Shown here in pieces: positions 16,574 through 25,108 of a stretch of 64,000 nucleotides of DNA. Numbering within the stretch: position 1 is the first letter of the stretch; every line of letters starts with the position of its first letter. Under the pieces are notes generated by a model. The model worked only from the letters and a program-made list of their open reading frames with translations. It was not told the DNA's origin and did no database searches. Origin of the DNA: Streptomyces avermitilis MA-4680 = NBRC 14893 (lineage in GTDB: Bacteria > Actinomycetota > Actinomycetes > Streptomycetales > Streptomycetaceae); NCBI RefSeq assembly GCF_000009765.2, contig NC_003155.5, positions 1,302,001-1,366,000 on the forward strand, in the 5' to 3' direction. A program made the position numbers and the translations under genes.

Positions 16574-18019
16574 CTATTCCGCGTAGAACGTGGCGTCCTG
16601 CCGGTCGAGGGCGGTGCTGACCGGCTGGATGCGCAGCAGGTTCTCGTAGTGCCGCAGGTAGCGGCCGGGATAGTTGTACGACTCGAAAGCGATGCCGTCC
16701 GCGGAGTCGGCCAGGCCCGCCCGCCGAGAGAAGGACGCGTCATTCTTGAAGGCTGATGAGCCGTCGTTCTTTTCCACCCATACCTCGTAGTTCTTGTGGC
16801 GGAGGTAGTAGCCCGGGTAGTTGGCCGATTCGAGGGAGATCGTGCCGCTGCCGGCCAGACCTGTGACCACCCGGAACTGCGAGTCGGCGAGGTTGGTGAC
16901 GTTCGCCTCGATGCGCGCCCGGAAGTCCCAGTGGCGGATGTAGCGGTCCGGGTAGTTGTACGAGGAGAAGCGGACCGGGGTGACGCCATCGGCCACGGGA
17001 ATACCGAAGTTGGGGGTGCCGTCGGCGTTCCAGTAGACCTTCTGGAGGCGGGTGCGGCGGTTGGGGTCGTTGAGCGGGTCGCCGCTGATGTCCTTGTAGT
17101 TGCGGTCGTGGTAGACGAGGATGTCGGACTTTCCGTCCTCGGAGACAGTGAAGGAGTTGTGGCCTGGGCCGTACTGGCCGGTCGCCTCACTGGTCTTGAA
17201 CACGGGCTGGGAACTCTTCGTCCAGGAGGCGGCGTTGAGCAGATCGGCGGAGGCGGACGCGCTCAGCATGCCCAGGCAGTAGTTGGCGTCGGTGGCGCTC
17301 GCCGAATAGGTCAGGAAGACCTTGCCGCCGTGCTGGATGACGGCCGGACCCTCGTTGACCTTGTAGCCGACGGTCTCCCAGGACAGCGTGGGCTGGGAGA
17401 TCTCGGTCGGCGTGCCGCTGATGGTCCAGGGGTTGGCCATCTTGGCGATGAAGAGGCTGGTGTTGTTGTCCTCGGCGGGATTGCGCTGCGCCCAGGCGAG
17501 ATGACGGACGCCGTTCACGACGAAGGTGGTGGCGTCGAGCGAGAAGGAGGACACCGGCGTGGCGATCTGGCCCTTCTCGGTCCAGCTGCCGGTCAGCGGG
17601 TTCGCGGCGCCGCTCTCCAGGACGTACATCCGGATCGCCCACACGTCGCTGGTCGACCCGGCGGCGAAGTACACGTACCACTTGCCGTCGATGAAGTGGA
17701 TCTCCGGCGCCCAGATGTGGGCGCCCATCACACCGCTGGCGTGCTTGGTCCAGATGGTGGTCTCGGGGGCGGTGGCCAGACCCTGGAGCGTGGTGGCCCG
17801 GCGCAGCACGATGCGGTCGTACTCCGGCACGGTGGCGGTGAAGTAGTAGTAGCCGTCGGTGTGCTTGAAGATGTGCGGATCGGCACGCTTCTCGGCGAGC
17901 GGGTTGGTGAAGGTCACGGAGGGCGAGGCCGGGGCGGTCGCGTGGGCGGGCGTACCCATGGTGAGCAGGGCCAGTGCGGCGAGGACCGCGGTGAACAGGC
18001 GGACGGTGAGACGTCTCAT
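16574..18019 (-). CDS. Secreted GH43 glycosidase with AbfB (CBM42) domain, 481 aa
   Basis: The signal peptide is RLFTAVLAALALLTMG with cleavage after AHA. The GH43 five-blade propeller follows: the base Asp in RADPHIFKHTDGYYYF, the pKa-tuning Asp in SLDATTFVVNG, and the acid Glu in VNEGPAVIQHGGK. The last 140 residues form an AbfB arabinose-binding beta-trefoil, with three similar units (SSYNYPDRYIRHWDF, ESANYPGYYLRHKNY, ESYNYPGRYLRHYEN). The enzyme should act on arabinofuranosyl or xylosyl linkages of plant arabinan or arabinoxylan outside the cell. It is the second gene of an operon, 18 bp after the other GH43 gene. Confidence 0.92.
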   Translation of the reverse strand: MRRLTVRLFTAVLAALALLTMGTPAHATAPASPSVTFTNPLAEKRADPHIFKHTDGYYYFTATVPEYDRIVLRRATTLQGLATAPETTIWTKHASGVMGAHIWAPEIHFIDGKWYVYFAAGSTSDVWAIRMYVLESGAANPLTGSWTEKGQIATPVSSFSLDATTFVVNGVRHLAWAQRNPAEDNNTSLFIAKMANPWTISGTPTEISQPTLSWETVGYKVNEGPAVIQHGGKVFLTYSASATDANYCLGMLSASASADLLNAASWTKSSQPVFKTSEATGQYGPGHNSFTVSEDGKSDILVYHDRNYKDISGDPLNDPNRRTRLQKVYWNADGTPNFGIPVADGVTPVRFSSYNYPDRYIRHWDFRARIEANVTNLADSQFRVVTGLAGSGTISLESANYPGYYLRHKNYEVWVEKNDGSSAFKNDASFSRRAGLADSADGIAFESYNYPGRYLRHYENLLRIQPVSTALDRQDATFYAE

Positions 18020-18037
18020 ATTCCTGGGGCTCCGGTG

Positions 18038-19522
18038 TCAGACGGTGGGCTTGAGCTGCCACTGCTGGCAGGCGTTGTCGAGCCAGGTCCACTGGCGTAC
18101 GTCGGTGCCGTCGCCGGTGCCGCAGTCGGCCACGTCGGCGACCTTGCCGCTGTTCGCGTTCGTGATCCGCACGTAGTCGCTTCCGGTGTGGACGAGCCGG
18201 AATCTCTGGCAGTTGTTGTTGAGCCAGGACCACTGTCTGAGGTCCGCACCGTCGGCGGTGGAGCAGTCGGCGGTGTCCATGACCTTGCCGGTGGCGACAT
18301 TGACCAGCCGGCTGGTGTCGGTGCCCTGGTCCTCGATCCGCCACTTCTGGTTGGCGCCGCCGCCGCACGTCCACTGGAAGATGTCGGTGCCGTCGGCGGT
18401 GTTGCCGCCTTCGACGTCCAGGCACTTGCCGCTGTTGCGGTTGACGATCGTGTACGCCGTCGGGGTTGCCGCGGTCTCCCCGGAGGGGCCCGCGAGGGTG
18501 GTGCCGGTCGCGACCGGGGTGCCGAAGTTCGGTGTGCCGTCGGCGTTCCAGGTGAACTTCTGCGCCCGTGTCGTACGGCCGTTTCCACAGCCGCCGCTCG
18601 CGGAGCTGTTCGCGTGGTAGACGATCCAGTTCTCGGTGCCGTCGGGTGAGGTGAAGAACCCGTTGTGCCCGGGGCCGTAGACCCCGGCCGCGTCATCGCG
18701 CTGGAAGACCGGGTTCTGCTTCTTGGTCCAGGACGCTGGGGAGAGCGGGTCGCCGCCGGTCAGTTCGAGCTGACCGAGTTTGTAGTCCGCGGTCTGGCAG
18801 TAGCTGGCGGAGAACGTCAGGAACGTCCTGCCGTCGTGATACAGCGGCTCGGGGCCCTCGTTGACCGGGGCGCCGGACGTCTCCCAGCTCAGCGTGGGGC
18901 TGGAGATGACGGTGAAGGAGGAACTGCTCAGCGTGTACGGGTTGCTCATCGGCGCGATGACCAGGCTCTGCGTACTGCCGTTGATGGAGCCGCTGCCCAC
19001 CAGGTACAGCTTGCTGTTGTACTGGAGCACGCTGGCGTCGATCAGCCAGCCGCCGGGGTTGAGGTTGGAGCCGGTGAGGCTGTTCTTGTACGTGTACGGG
19101 CCCATCGGGTCGGCGCCCGCGCTCTCCAGGACATGGGTGCGCTGGGTGTCGCAGCAGGCGGCTCCGCTCTGCGCCCCCGAGTAGTACAGGTACCACTTGC
19201 CGTTGAAGAAGTGGATCTCCGGAGCCCAGAAGTTCGCGTTGCGGCCGGAGGTGGTGTCCGACCAGATCTGGACGCTGGGAGCCGTGGCCAGCCCGGCCAG
19301 CGTCGGCGACTTGCGCATGGTCAGCTCGTTGGTGAACGAGGTCGTCACCAGGTAGTAGTTGCCGTTGTAGTACTCCAGCCAGGGGTCGGCGCCCTTCTGC
19401 GCCTTGACGGGGTTGGTGTACGGCCGTCCCCCGGCCGCGGCGACGGACTGGGCCGGGACGAGCGAGGCGAGCAGGGCCAGCAGCGCTGCCCCGAGGACGA
19501 ACCAGTGGCGGGTGCGGAACAC
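18038..19522 (-). CDS. Secreted GH43 glycosidase with ricin-B-type CBM13 domain, 494 aa
   Basis: The GTG start is fixed by GGAGGG 7 bases ahead and gives a signal peptide (HWFVLGAALLALLASLV). The catalytic propeller carries KGADPWLEYYNGNYY (base Asp), GGWLIDASVLQYNSK and VNEGPEPLYHDGRT (acid Glu). A linker with TPTAYTIVNRNSGKCLD leads into a ricin-type beta-trefoil with the QxW repeats NQKWRI, CQRFRL and CQQWQL. The layout is that of arabinosidase/xylosidase-type GH43 enzymes on plant cell wall polymers. It is the first gene of the two-gene GH43 operon, and a candidate operator lies 25 bp ahead. Confidence 0.93.
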   Translation of the reverse strand: MFRTRHWFVLGAALLALLASLVPAQSVAAAGGRPYTNPVKAQKGADPWLEYYNGNYYLVTTSFTNELTMRKSPTLAGLATAPSVQIWSDTTSGRNANFWAPEIHFFNGKWYLYYSGAQSGAACCDTQRTHVLESAGADPMGPYTYKNSLTGSNLNPGGWLIDASVLQYNSKLYLVGSGSINGSTQSLVIAPMSNPYTLSSSSFTVISSPTLSWETSGAPVNEGPEPLYHDGRTFLTFSASYCQTADYKLGQLELTGGDPLSPASWTKKQNPVFQRDDAAGVYGPGHNGFFTSPDGTENWIVYHANSSASGGCGNGRTTRAQKFTWNADGTPNFGTPVATGTTLAGPSGETAATPTAYTIVNRNSGKCLDVEGGNTADGTDIFQWTCGGGANQKWRIEDQGTDTSRLVNVATGKVMDTADCSTADGADLRQWSWLNNNCQRFRLVHTGSDYVRITNANSGKVADVADCGTGDGTDVRQWTWLDNACQQWQLKPTV

Positions 19523-19546
19523 GTGGGTACCCTCCGGAGACAGTAA

Positions 19547-19562
19547 GTTCGAAATACCGAAC
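19547..19562 (-). promoter_or_regulatory. Inverted repeat GTTCG-N6-CGAAC upstream of the GH43 operon
   Basis: A 5-bp inverted repeat with AAATAC spacer lies just upstream of the ribosome site of the first GH43 gene, in a leader that is less GC-rich than its surroundings. Its place fits a repressor site for induction by plant sugars. No local regulator is adjacent. Confidence 0.35.
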
Positions 19563-19654
19563 ACTGTGCGCAACCTCGACCAGAAGGTAGGGGTGGGACA
19601 GGAGGAGCGTCAATGGATGTGCCGCGTTTGGTTTCCGTCGGTTCCTCGGTACCG

Positions 19655-20329
19655 TCAGCGGCCGTCGAGCCGGGCGAGTCGGCGGTCGTGTGCGCGGCTG
19701 AGCAGCAGCAGTGAGCAGACGGCTCCGATCAGCGCGCAGAACATGTCCCACTGGGTGTCCCACACATCGCCCTGGGTGGCCAGGAACGCGTCGGCGGCAT
19801 GCCCTCCCGCAACGGCCGCGGCCCACTCCAGGAGTTCGAAGACCGCGCTGAAGGCGAGGCAGGCGCACACGGTCAGGGGCGCAAGCCACCGGCTGCCGCG
19901 CAGCGGCGACGTGCGGGTGAGGATCTCCCGTACCAGGACGGCGGGCACGAAGCCCTGCATGAGGTGGCCGAAACGGTCGTAGGGGTTGCGGGAGAGGTCC
20001 AGCCAGTCGCGCACCCAGTCACCGGCCGGCACCTCGGCATAGGTGTAGTGGCCGCCCACCGCGAGGACCAGGGCGTGCGCGGCGAGCAGACAGTACAGCA
20101 GGCTGGTGAGCGGGAACCGCCTGCGCAGCAGCACGACCAGCGGCAGACCCACCCACGCCCACACGGTCTCCAGCAGCCAGGTAGTGGGGTCTTTCGCATG
20201 CCAGGCCGACATGGCGAGAGCGACGGTGACGACAGCGAGCAGGGCCACGGGAAGCCGCCGGCGGACGACCCGGTCGACGGCGAGCCGGTCAGCGGGGCGG
20301 GAGCTTGCGGCGGTGGTGACGGCAGGCAT
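19655..20329 (-). CDS. DUF2238 (YjdF-like) integral membrane protein, 224 aa
   Basis: Six to seven hydrophobic helices are visible, starting with LPVALLAVVTVALAMSAWHA. The family hallmark RNPYDRFGHLMQGFVPAVL is present, as are FELLEWAAA and the terminal GDVWDTQWDMFCALIGA. The function of the family is unknown. The start at MPAVTTAASSRPADR is supported by AAGGAG. It stands alone between the GH43 operon and a small hypothetical gene, and all are on the same strand. Confidence 0.88.
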   Translation of the reverse strand: MPAVTTAASSRPADRLAVDRVVRRRLPVALLAVVTVALAMSAWHAKDPTTWLLETVWAWVGLPLVVLLRRRFPLTSLLYCLLAAHALVLAVGGHYTYAEVPAGDWVRDWLDLSRNPYDRFGHLMQGFVPAVLVREILTRTSPLRGSRWLAPLTVCACLAFSAVFELLEWAAAVAGGHAADAFLATQGDVWDTQWDMFCALIGAVCSLLLLSRAHDRRLARLDGR

Positions 20330-20479
20330 GACGGGCTCCTTGAGGTGGGTGGCCACCATCGTGAGGGGAGCCCGTGCCGCCGACATGAGTACGCGTACTT
20401 ATCCGCCCCGCCCCCAACCCCGCCCTCATGGCATGGAGCTGCTCACCGGAGGCGCCGTTCCCGGACGGACGTGAGCGAC

Positions 20480-21022
20480 TCACGCGCCCAGTGCGCGGGC
20501 GAGTTCCGTCGTGGCCTGGGTGATCTCGGCGTCGTCCTCGGCGAGCAGTTGCTCGACGACGCTGCGCCGGGCACGCACGGCCTGCCGCGCCTGACGCTCC
20601 CAGACCACGGGATTTTCGCGGTGGTTGAGCAACTTCGGATAGAGGGCGGCCGTGCTCTCCCACTGCCGGGCGTCGGCTATGTTCCTGAGCAACTGGATGA
20701 TCTGCGCCCGGCAGCTGACCTGGGGAAGCTGTGCGAGCTCCCAGAGGAAGGGCACCGTGGCGGCCGTGGCCTGCTCCACCACGAAGCCGTACTGGCAGAT
20801 TCGTTCCCGCAAGTCGCTGAGAGCGGCCCTGGCGGTCGCGGCGTCACCCCACGCGACACTGCTGAGCAGCAGCGGGATGGCCGCCGCAGAGCCGCTGGAG
20901 TCCTTGATGTCCTGCCATGGCACCCGCCCCAGGGCCTTGAGGGGCGTCGCTTTCTCCACCCCCGCGGACGGCGTACGGCCTGTGCGCTCCGCGCTCAGCT
21001 GTTCCGTCGAACCGGTGCGCAT
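20480..21022 (-). CDS. Hypothetical helical protein, 180 aa
   Basis: Unrecognised. The start at MRTGSTEQLSAERTG follows GGAAAGGG; another in-frame ATG nine codons earlier is less well placed. The protein is almost all helix, with repeated two-helix units (ALSDLRERICQYGFVVEQA, TVPFLWELAQLPQVSCRAQI, LLRNIADARQWESTAALYP). This resembles an Armadillo/HEAT-like repeat protein, similar to Streptomyces hypotheticals that describe themselves as HEAT-repeat proteins. No signal peptide or membrane segment is present. The shape suggests a scaffold or binding role, which is inference. Confidence 0.75.
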   Translation of the reverse strand: MRTGSTEQLSAERTGRTPSAGVEKATPLKALGRVPWQDIKDSSGSAAAIPLLLSSVAWGDAATARAALSDLRERICQYGFVVEQATAATVPFLWELAQLPQVSCRAQIIQLLRNIADARQWESTAALYPKLLNHRENPVVWERQARQAVRARRSVVEQLLAEDDAEITQATTELARALGA

Positions 21023-21551
21023 GATGTGAGCCCTTTCCGCGGCAGACATGTCAGCTGGAGGGGAATGTCGACAACCTGACCCGGACGGTCCTGCCCGCGG
21101 GGGAACACCGGGGCCGGCCCCGCTCCTCGGCCGGAGCGGCGGTGCTCCGCGGGCCCCGGCCGCACTCCGCCACGCTCCACAGCGCGGCGGAGCCGGGCGC
21201 GCCGCCCGACGGGGCAGGCTCGCAGAACGCCCCGTTGCGCGGAGCGGCCTGGCGTTGCGCTGGCGGCGCGTATGCACCGTCCTGTGCGGTCCGACCTGCC
21301 CGTGGCGCGGCCCTGCTGGTCAGGCGGGGTGCTGGGTGCGCAGGTGATGACACGACATCTCCCTGATGCGACGTCAAAGTGCGGCATCAGCGCTGGGGTT
21401 GACGCCACAGCTATTATCCACGCTGACGGCCCCTTCGTGCAATTGCACGGGAAATTGCACGAAAGTTGGGTAGCCGCAGCAGGGGCCGTGGACCGCGGCC
21501 CGATCACGGGTGCGCGGAGCCCGCGTACTGGAACTGAGCAAGGAGAGTGCC
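21023..21551. other. Divergent intergenic region, 529 bp, ahead of DUF397/XRE genes
   Basis: No gene seen. The left two thirds are very GC-rich. The right part drops in GC, with TATTAT at about 21412-21417 as a possible -10 and a large palindromic operator just behind it. Confidence 0.5.
21434..21463 (+). promoter_or_regulatory. Double palindrome, probable operator of the DUF397/XRE pair
   Basis: TTCGTGCAATT is followed after 8 bases by its exact reverse complement AATTGCACGAA, and the left arm also forms a perfect 14-bp palindrome CGTGCAATTGCACG. The shared core TTGCAC/GTGCAA occurs three times in 30 bp. It lies about 90 bp ahead of the DUF397 start and just downstream of a TATTAT -10 candidate, where a bound repressor would block transcription. 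Confidence 0.65.
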
Positions 21552-21782
21552 GTGCCAACAGCGCCGAACGGAGTACAGGCCAGCTCATTGGCCGCCCGGT
21601 GGATCAAGAGTCGGCACAGCAACGCCGAGGGCAACTGCGTCGAGGTGGCCGCCCTCGACGGCGGCGGCATCGCGATGCGCAACTCCCGCGATCCCGAGGG
21701 GCCCGCCCTCGTCTACACATCGGCCGAAGTGGCCGCCTTCCTGGCCGGCGCGAAGGACGGGGAGTTCGACCATCTGCTGTGA
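21552..21782 (+). CDS. DUF397 domain protein, 76 aa
   Basis: DUF397 proteins are small partners of XRE regulators in Streptomyces and often modulate them. The family core is visible as WIKSRHSNAEGNCVEVA, IAMRNSRDPEGPAL and VYTSAEVAAFLAGAKDGEFD. The GTG start has AAGGAG 6 bases ahead. In most such pairs the DUF397 gene follows the XRE gene; here it precedes it by 160 bp on the same strand. Confidence 0.88.
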   Translation: MPTAPNGVQASSLAARWIKSRHSNAEGNCVEVAALDGGGIAMRNSRDPEGPALVYTSAEVAAFLAGAKDGEFDHLL

Positions 21783-21942
21783 GGACCTCCGCCCCGAGGC
21801 CGTCCACGGCGAGTCCGTCCGCCGCACGGCCGTCCAGCGGTGAAGCGGACGCCAACTCCCCTACTTCCACTGAGGCGTTCGGCGGAAGGCAGCGAGATGC
21901 GATACTGTAATTCTGAATTCTGCCGGTCAGCGGGGAGCCAGG

Positions 21943-22863
21943 ATGTCCGCCGAGTCACATCGCGTCTCCCGCCTCGAACCGTATCTGGACCGGGCCGAGC
22001 CGGCCCCCACACTCTTGAAGATGCTGGTCGGTGTCCAGCTGGCGGGCTGCCGTGACGACGCCGGCCTCTCCCAGGAGCAGGCGGCACGAGCCCTGGGGTT
22101 CAGTCCGGCGAAGCTGTCTCGGATCGAAGCGGGCAAGGGCCGCCGACCACCCACCGAGGGCGATGTCCGCGCGCTGCTGCAACTCTACGGGACCGACGCC
22201 TACGAGGCTTCGGTACTACTGAAACTGCTACAGCGCGCCGGGGAGCCGGGATGGTGGCAGCGCTACGACAAGCGGTTGATGCCCGAGTGGTTCGACCGGC
22301 TGGTCGGGCTCCAGGAAGCAGCCGCCACCATCCGTACCTTCGAGATCCAGTACGTTCCCGGCCTCCTGCAGACTCCGGCCTACACCCGTGCCGTGGTGCA
22401 GCGCGGTCTGCCGACGGCGTCGGCCGTCGAGGTACAGCGCCGGGTCGAACTCCGCACGCGCCGCCAGGAGATGCTGCTGCGCGCGGACGCCCCGCGACTG
22501 TGGGCGATCGTCGATGAATCGGTACTGCTGCGTGTCCTGGGCAGCCGTGACGTGATGCGCGAGCAGCTCGAGCACCTCATCGGGATGGCGCGGCGTCCCG
22601 AGGTGACCGTACAGATCGTGCCGCTGGACGTGACCAACGCGTCGGCGCCGGCCATCCCCGTCACGTATCTCCGCTTCGACGGGCTCGATCTGCCCGACAT
22701 CGTCTACCTGGAGCACATAAAGAGCGCCAACTTCCTGGAGGACCGGGACGAGACGGAGGAGTACCGGCTGACCCTCGACCGGCTGGCCGACGAGGCTCTC
22801 GACCCGCACGAGTCCCTGAACCTGATGCGCGCCACGCTGGAACAGCGCTACGCCGATACGTGA
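21943..22863 (+). CDS. XRE family regulator with DUF5753 domain, 306 aa
   Basis: The N-terminal helix-turn-helix spans about residues 25-85 (LSQEQAARALGFSPAKLSRI, then EAGKGRRPPTEGDV). The C-terminal DUF5753 domain follows, with FEIQYVPGLLQTPAYTRAVV and VELRTRRQEMLLR, and ends FLEDRDETEEYRLTLDRL. This is the typical large Streptomyces XRE/DUF5753 regulator whose relatives (WhiJ type) act with small DUF397 proteins in development. A less GC-rich stretch in front (CTGTAATTCTGAATTCTG) may hold its own promoter. The gene is complete and of normal length. Confidence 0.92.
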   Translation: MSAESHRVSRLEPYLDRAEPAPTLLKMLVGVQLAGCRDDAGLSQEQAARALGFSPAKLSRIEAGKGRRPPTEGDVRALLQLYGTDAYEASVLLKLLQRAGEPGWWQRYDKRLMPEWFDRLVGLQEAAATIRTFEIQYVPGLLQTPAYTRAVVQRGLPTASAVEVQRRVELRTRRQEMLLRADAPRLWAIVDESVLLRVLGSRDVMREQLEHLIGMARRPEVTVQIVPLDVTNASAPAIPVTYLRFDGLDLPDIVYLEHIKSANFLEDRDETEEYRLTLDRLADEALDPHESLNLMRATLEQRYADT

Positions 22864-22944
22864 CGGAACCCCGCCGGCGCCGCGACACAGGAGTCCCGAC
22901 GCCGGTGGCCGCCCGGTGCCCGAGCCGGGCCGCCGAACGCGGCG

Positions 22945-23763
22945 CTACCGAATGCGGCCGACTCCGCCGAACTCGATCCACTCCTGCGTGAGCTGACGAG
23001 GCGCCACCTCGGAGTCCGGTCGCCAGGTGGACACGTCCACCAGCCCCGGCTCCAGGATGTCCATCCCCTGGAACAGGTCGACGACGTCCTTCTCCTGACG
23101 CACACGGCCCCAGCTCCCCTGCGTCGTACGGTCCATGAAATCGGTGACGAAGTCACGGATCTGGGCGTCTTCGCTGACCAGCTGACACATCACCATGAAG
23201 CTGCCGGGCACCAGGCGTTCGGCCACGCGCCGGGCCAGCGCGGGCGGACCGTCGGTGTCACCGTCCGGCAGGCAGTGCATGACCGACACGAAGAGCGCGG
23301 CAACCGGCTCCGAGAAGTCGATCAGACGCTTCGTGTCGGGATGCGAGAAGATCCCCTCCGTGTCCCGCATGTCGGCCTGGATGACCACCGTGCGCTCGTC
23401 CTGTTCGAGCAGCGCCCGGCCGTGCACCAGAACCATCGGGTCGTTGTCGACGTACACCACGTGCGCGGTGGGATCGACGCGCTGCGCGACCTGGTGGACG
23501 TTGTCCTGGGTGGGCAGCCCGGATCCGTGGTCGAGGAACTGCCTGATTCCGTACTCGGCCGCCAGCGTCCCGACGACCCGCCGCAGGAACCGCCGGTTGT
23601 TCACCGCCAGCGGGCGCGTGCTGGGGACGACCTTGTCGAGTTCCTCGCAAGCTGCCCGGTCGGCCGCGTAGTTGTCCTTGCCGCCCAGGTAGTGGTCGTA
23701 CATGCGCGCGGCGGTCGGTACCGTGGCATCGATCGACGTGGACAGTTGCTTACCGCTCTGCAT
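22945..23763 (-). CDS. SAM-dependent methyltransferase, DUF574 type, 272 aa
   Basis: Member of the S-adenosylmethionine methyltransferase family once called DUF574, very abundant in Streptomyces. The start block ARMYDHYLGGKDNYAADR is the family hallmark. The SAM site is FLDHGSGLPTQDNVHQVAQR and VVYVDNDPMVLVHGRALL. The ending contains the usual GLVDVSTWRPD. The ATG at MQSGKQLSTSID has a purine-rich stretch ahead. Substrates of this family are unknown. It converges on the XRE gene, and such enzymes commonly cluster with XRE/DUF397 pairs. Confidence 0.9.
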   Translation of the reverse strand: MQSGKQLSTSIDATVPTAARMYDHYLGGKDNYAADRAACEELDKVVPSTRPLAVNNRRFLRRVVGTLAAEYGIRQFLDHGSGLPTQDNVHQVAQRVDPTAHVVYVDNDPMVLVHGRALLEQDERTVVIQADMRDTEGIFSHPDTKRLIDFSEPVAALFVSVMHCLPDGDTDGPPALARRVAERLVPGSFMVMCQLVSEDAQIRDFVTDFMDRTTQGSWGRVRQEKDVVDLFQGMDILEPGLVDVSTWRPDSEVAPRQLTQEWIEFGGVGRIR

Positions 23764-23883
23764 CGTTCCCCCAGCTCCGTGCCGCGCCAACTCGACTGGC
23801 CCAACAGGGGCTACATCCTAGGGAGTTCACGCTCGCCGAGGCCAGCCCCAGAACGAAGGACCTGATGAGCGGGGCCCGTCCGG

Positions 23884-24741
23884 TCAGGCGGCGTCCAGTT
23901 CCGCGAGCTCCTCGACGGTGAGTACGAGGTCCGGGGCGGCTGCCGAGTCGCGGATGGTGTCGGGGCGGCTGGCCCCCGGGATCGGCACGACGACCGGCGA
24001 CTTGGCGAGCATCCAGGCCAGGCACACCCGCTGCGGGCTGACCCCGTGGACCTCGGCGATCCGCGCGAACGGAGCGTATGCGGAGCCCAGTTCACGGGCC
24101 CGGGAGCTGCCGCCGAAGGGACTCCAGGGCAGGAACGCGACGCCGAGCGCGTCGCACAGCCGCAGCTCCGGTTCGCTGGAGCGGAAGGCCGGGGAGAACT
24201 GGTTCTGTACGGAGACCAGTCTGCCGCCGAGGATCTCGTGGGCCTGCCGGATCTGGTCCGGGTCGGCATTGGAGATCCCGGCCATGCGGATCTTCCCCTC
24301 GTCCAGCAGATCCCGCAGCGCGCCGACGGACTCCGCGTAGGGGACCTCCGGGTCGGGACGGTGGAACTGGTAGAGCCCGATGGCCTCGACGCCGAGGCGG
24401 CGGAGCGAGGCCTCGCAGGCCTCCTTGATGTGCCGGGGAGTGCCGTCCAGCGTCCAACTGCCGTCGCCAGGACGCAGATGACCGCCCTTCGTGGCGACCA
24501 GGACGTCCGGACCACGGTCGTGGGAGCCGAGGGCCTTGGCGATCAGGGCTTCGTTGTGACCGACGTCGTCGGCGTCCCGGTGATAGGCGTCCGCGGTGTC
24601 GATCAGTGTCACGCCGGCGTCGAGCGCGGCATGGATGGTGGCGAGCGAACGTGTCTCGTCCGGCCGCCCCTCGATCGACATGGGCATCCCGCCCAGGCCG
24701 ACAGCGCTGACCTCGACATCACCGATACGGCGAGTGTGCAT
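23884..24741 (-). CDS. Aldo/keto reductase, 285 aa
   Basis: NADPH-dependent AKR with TIM-barrel fold. Catalytic residues are visible: Asp/Tyr in DTADAYHRD, Lys in VATKGGHLRPGDG, and His in YQFHRPDPEVPY. The ending carries the cofactor-site block VVPIPGASRPDTIRD. The start at MHTRRIGDVEVSAVG has AGAGAGG ahead. The substrate cannot be stated. It is transcribed away from the Gfo/Idh/MocA oxidoreductase gene, and the two share a 367-bp control region. Confidence 0.9.
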   Translation of the reverse strand: MHTRRIGDVEVSAVGLGGMPMSIEGRPDETRSLATIHAALDAGVTLIDTADAYHRDADDVGHNEALIAKALGSHDRGPDVLVATKGGHLRPGDGSWTLDGTPRHIKEACEASLRRLGVEAIGLYQFHRPDPEVPYAESVGALRDLLDEGKIRMAGISNADPDQIRQAHEILGGRLVSVQNQFSPAFRSSEPELRLCDALGVAFLPWSPFGGSSRARELGSAYAPFARIAEVHGVSPQRVCLAWMLAKSPVVVPIPGASRPDTIRDSAAAPDLVLTVEELAELDAA

Positions 24742-25108
24742 GAGTTCGTGACCTCTCTTCAGCGCTCGCGCGAAACGGGGCACCCGGCCCAGCCGGAAGC
24801 GTGCCGCGGCCGTGCCGGACGCTCACCAGCCTGGCTGGCCCGCGAGCGCAGGTCCAATAGAAGAAAACGAACGCATTGAGCAGTCGGGGAACTGAATGGA
24901 TTGATCACGGCGGGCCGACGCGACGGCAAACGGGGCATCCGGGCCGGGACCGGACGGCGGGCCCCGGACCGGACCGCGCCCCGCATCACGTCACCTCGCG
25001 GAATGGTTGCGCCGTGGGTGGGACCGCGTGCAACGATCACCGCACACGTGCCCCGCACCGCAGACGGAACCGGCCCGCAGGGCACCGCCACCGAGGAAAG
25101 GCCGCGAC
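24742..25108. other. Divergent intergenic region, 367 bp
   Basis: No gene seen. The patch CAATAGAAGAAAACGAACGC near 24850 is the only AT-rich stretch and is the likely promoter area of the aldo/keto reductase gene or of both divergent genes. The remainder is very GC-rich with repeated CCGGACCGG. Confidence 0.45.
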
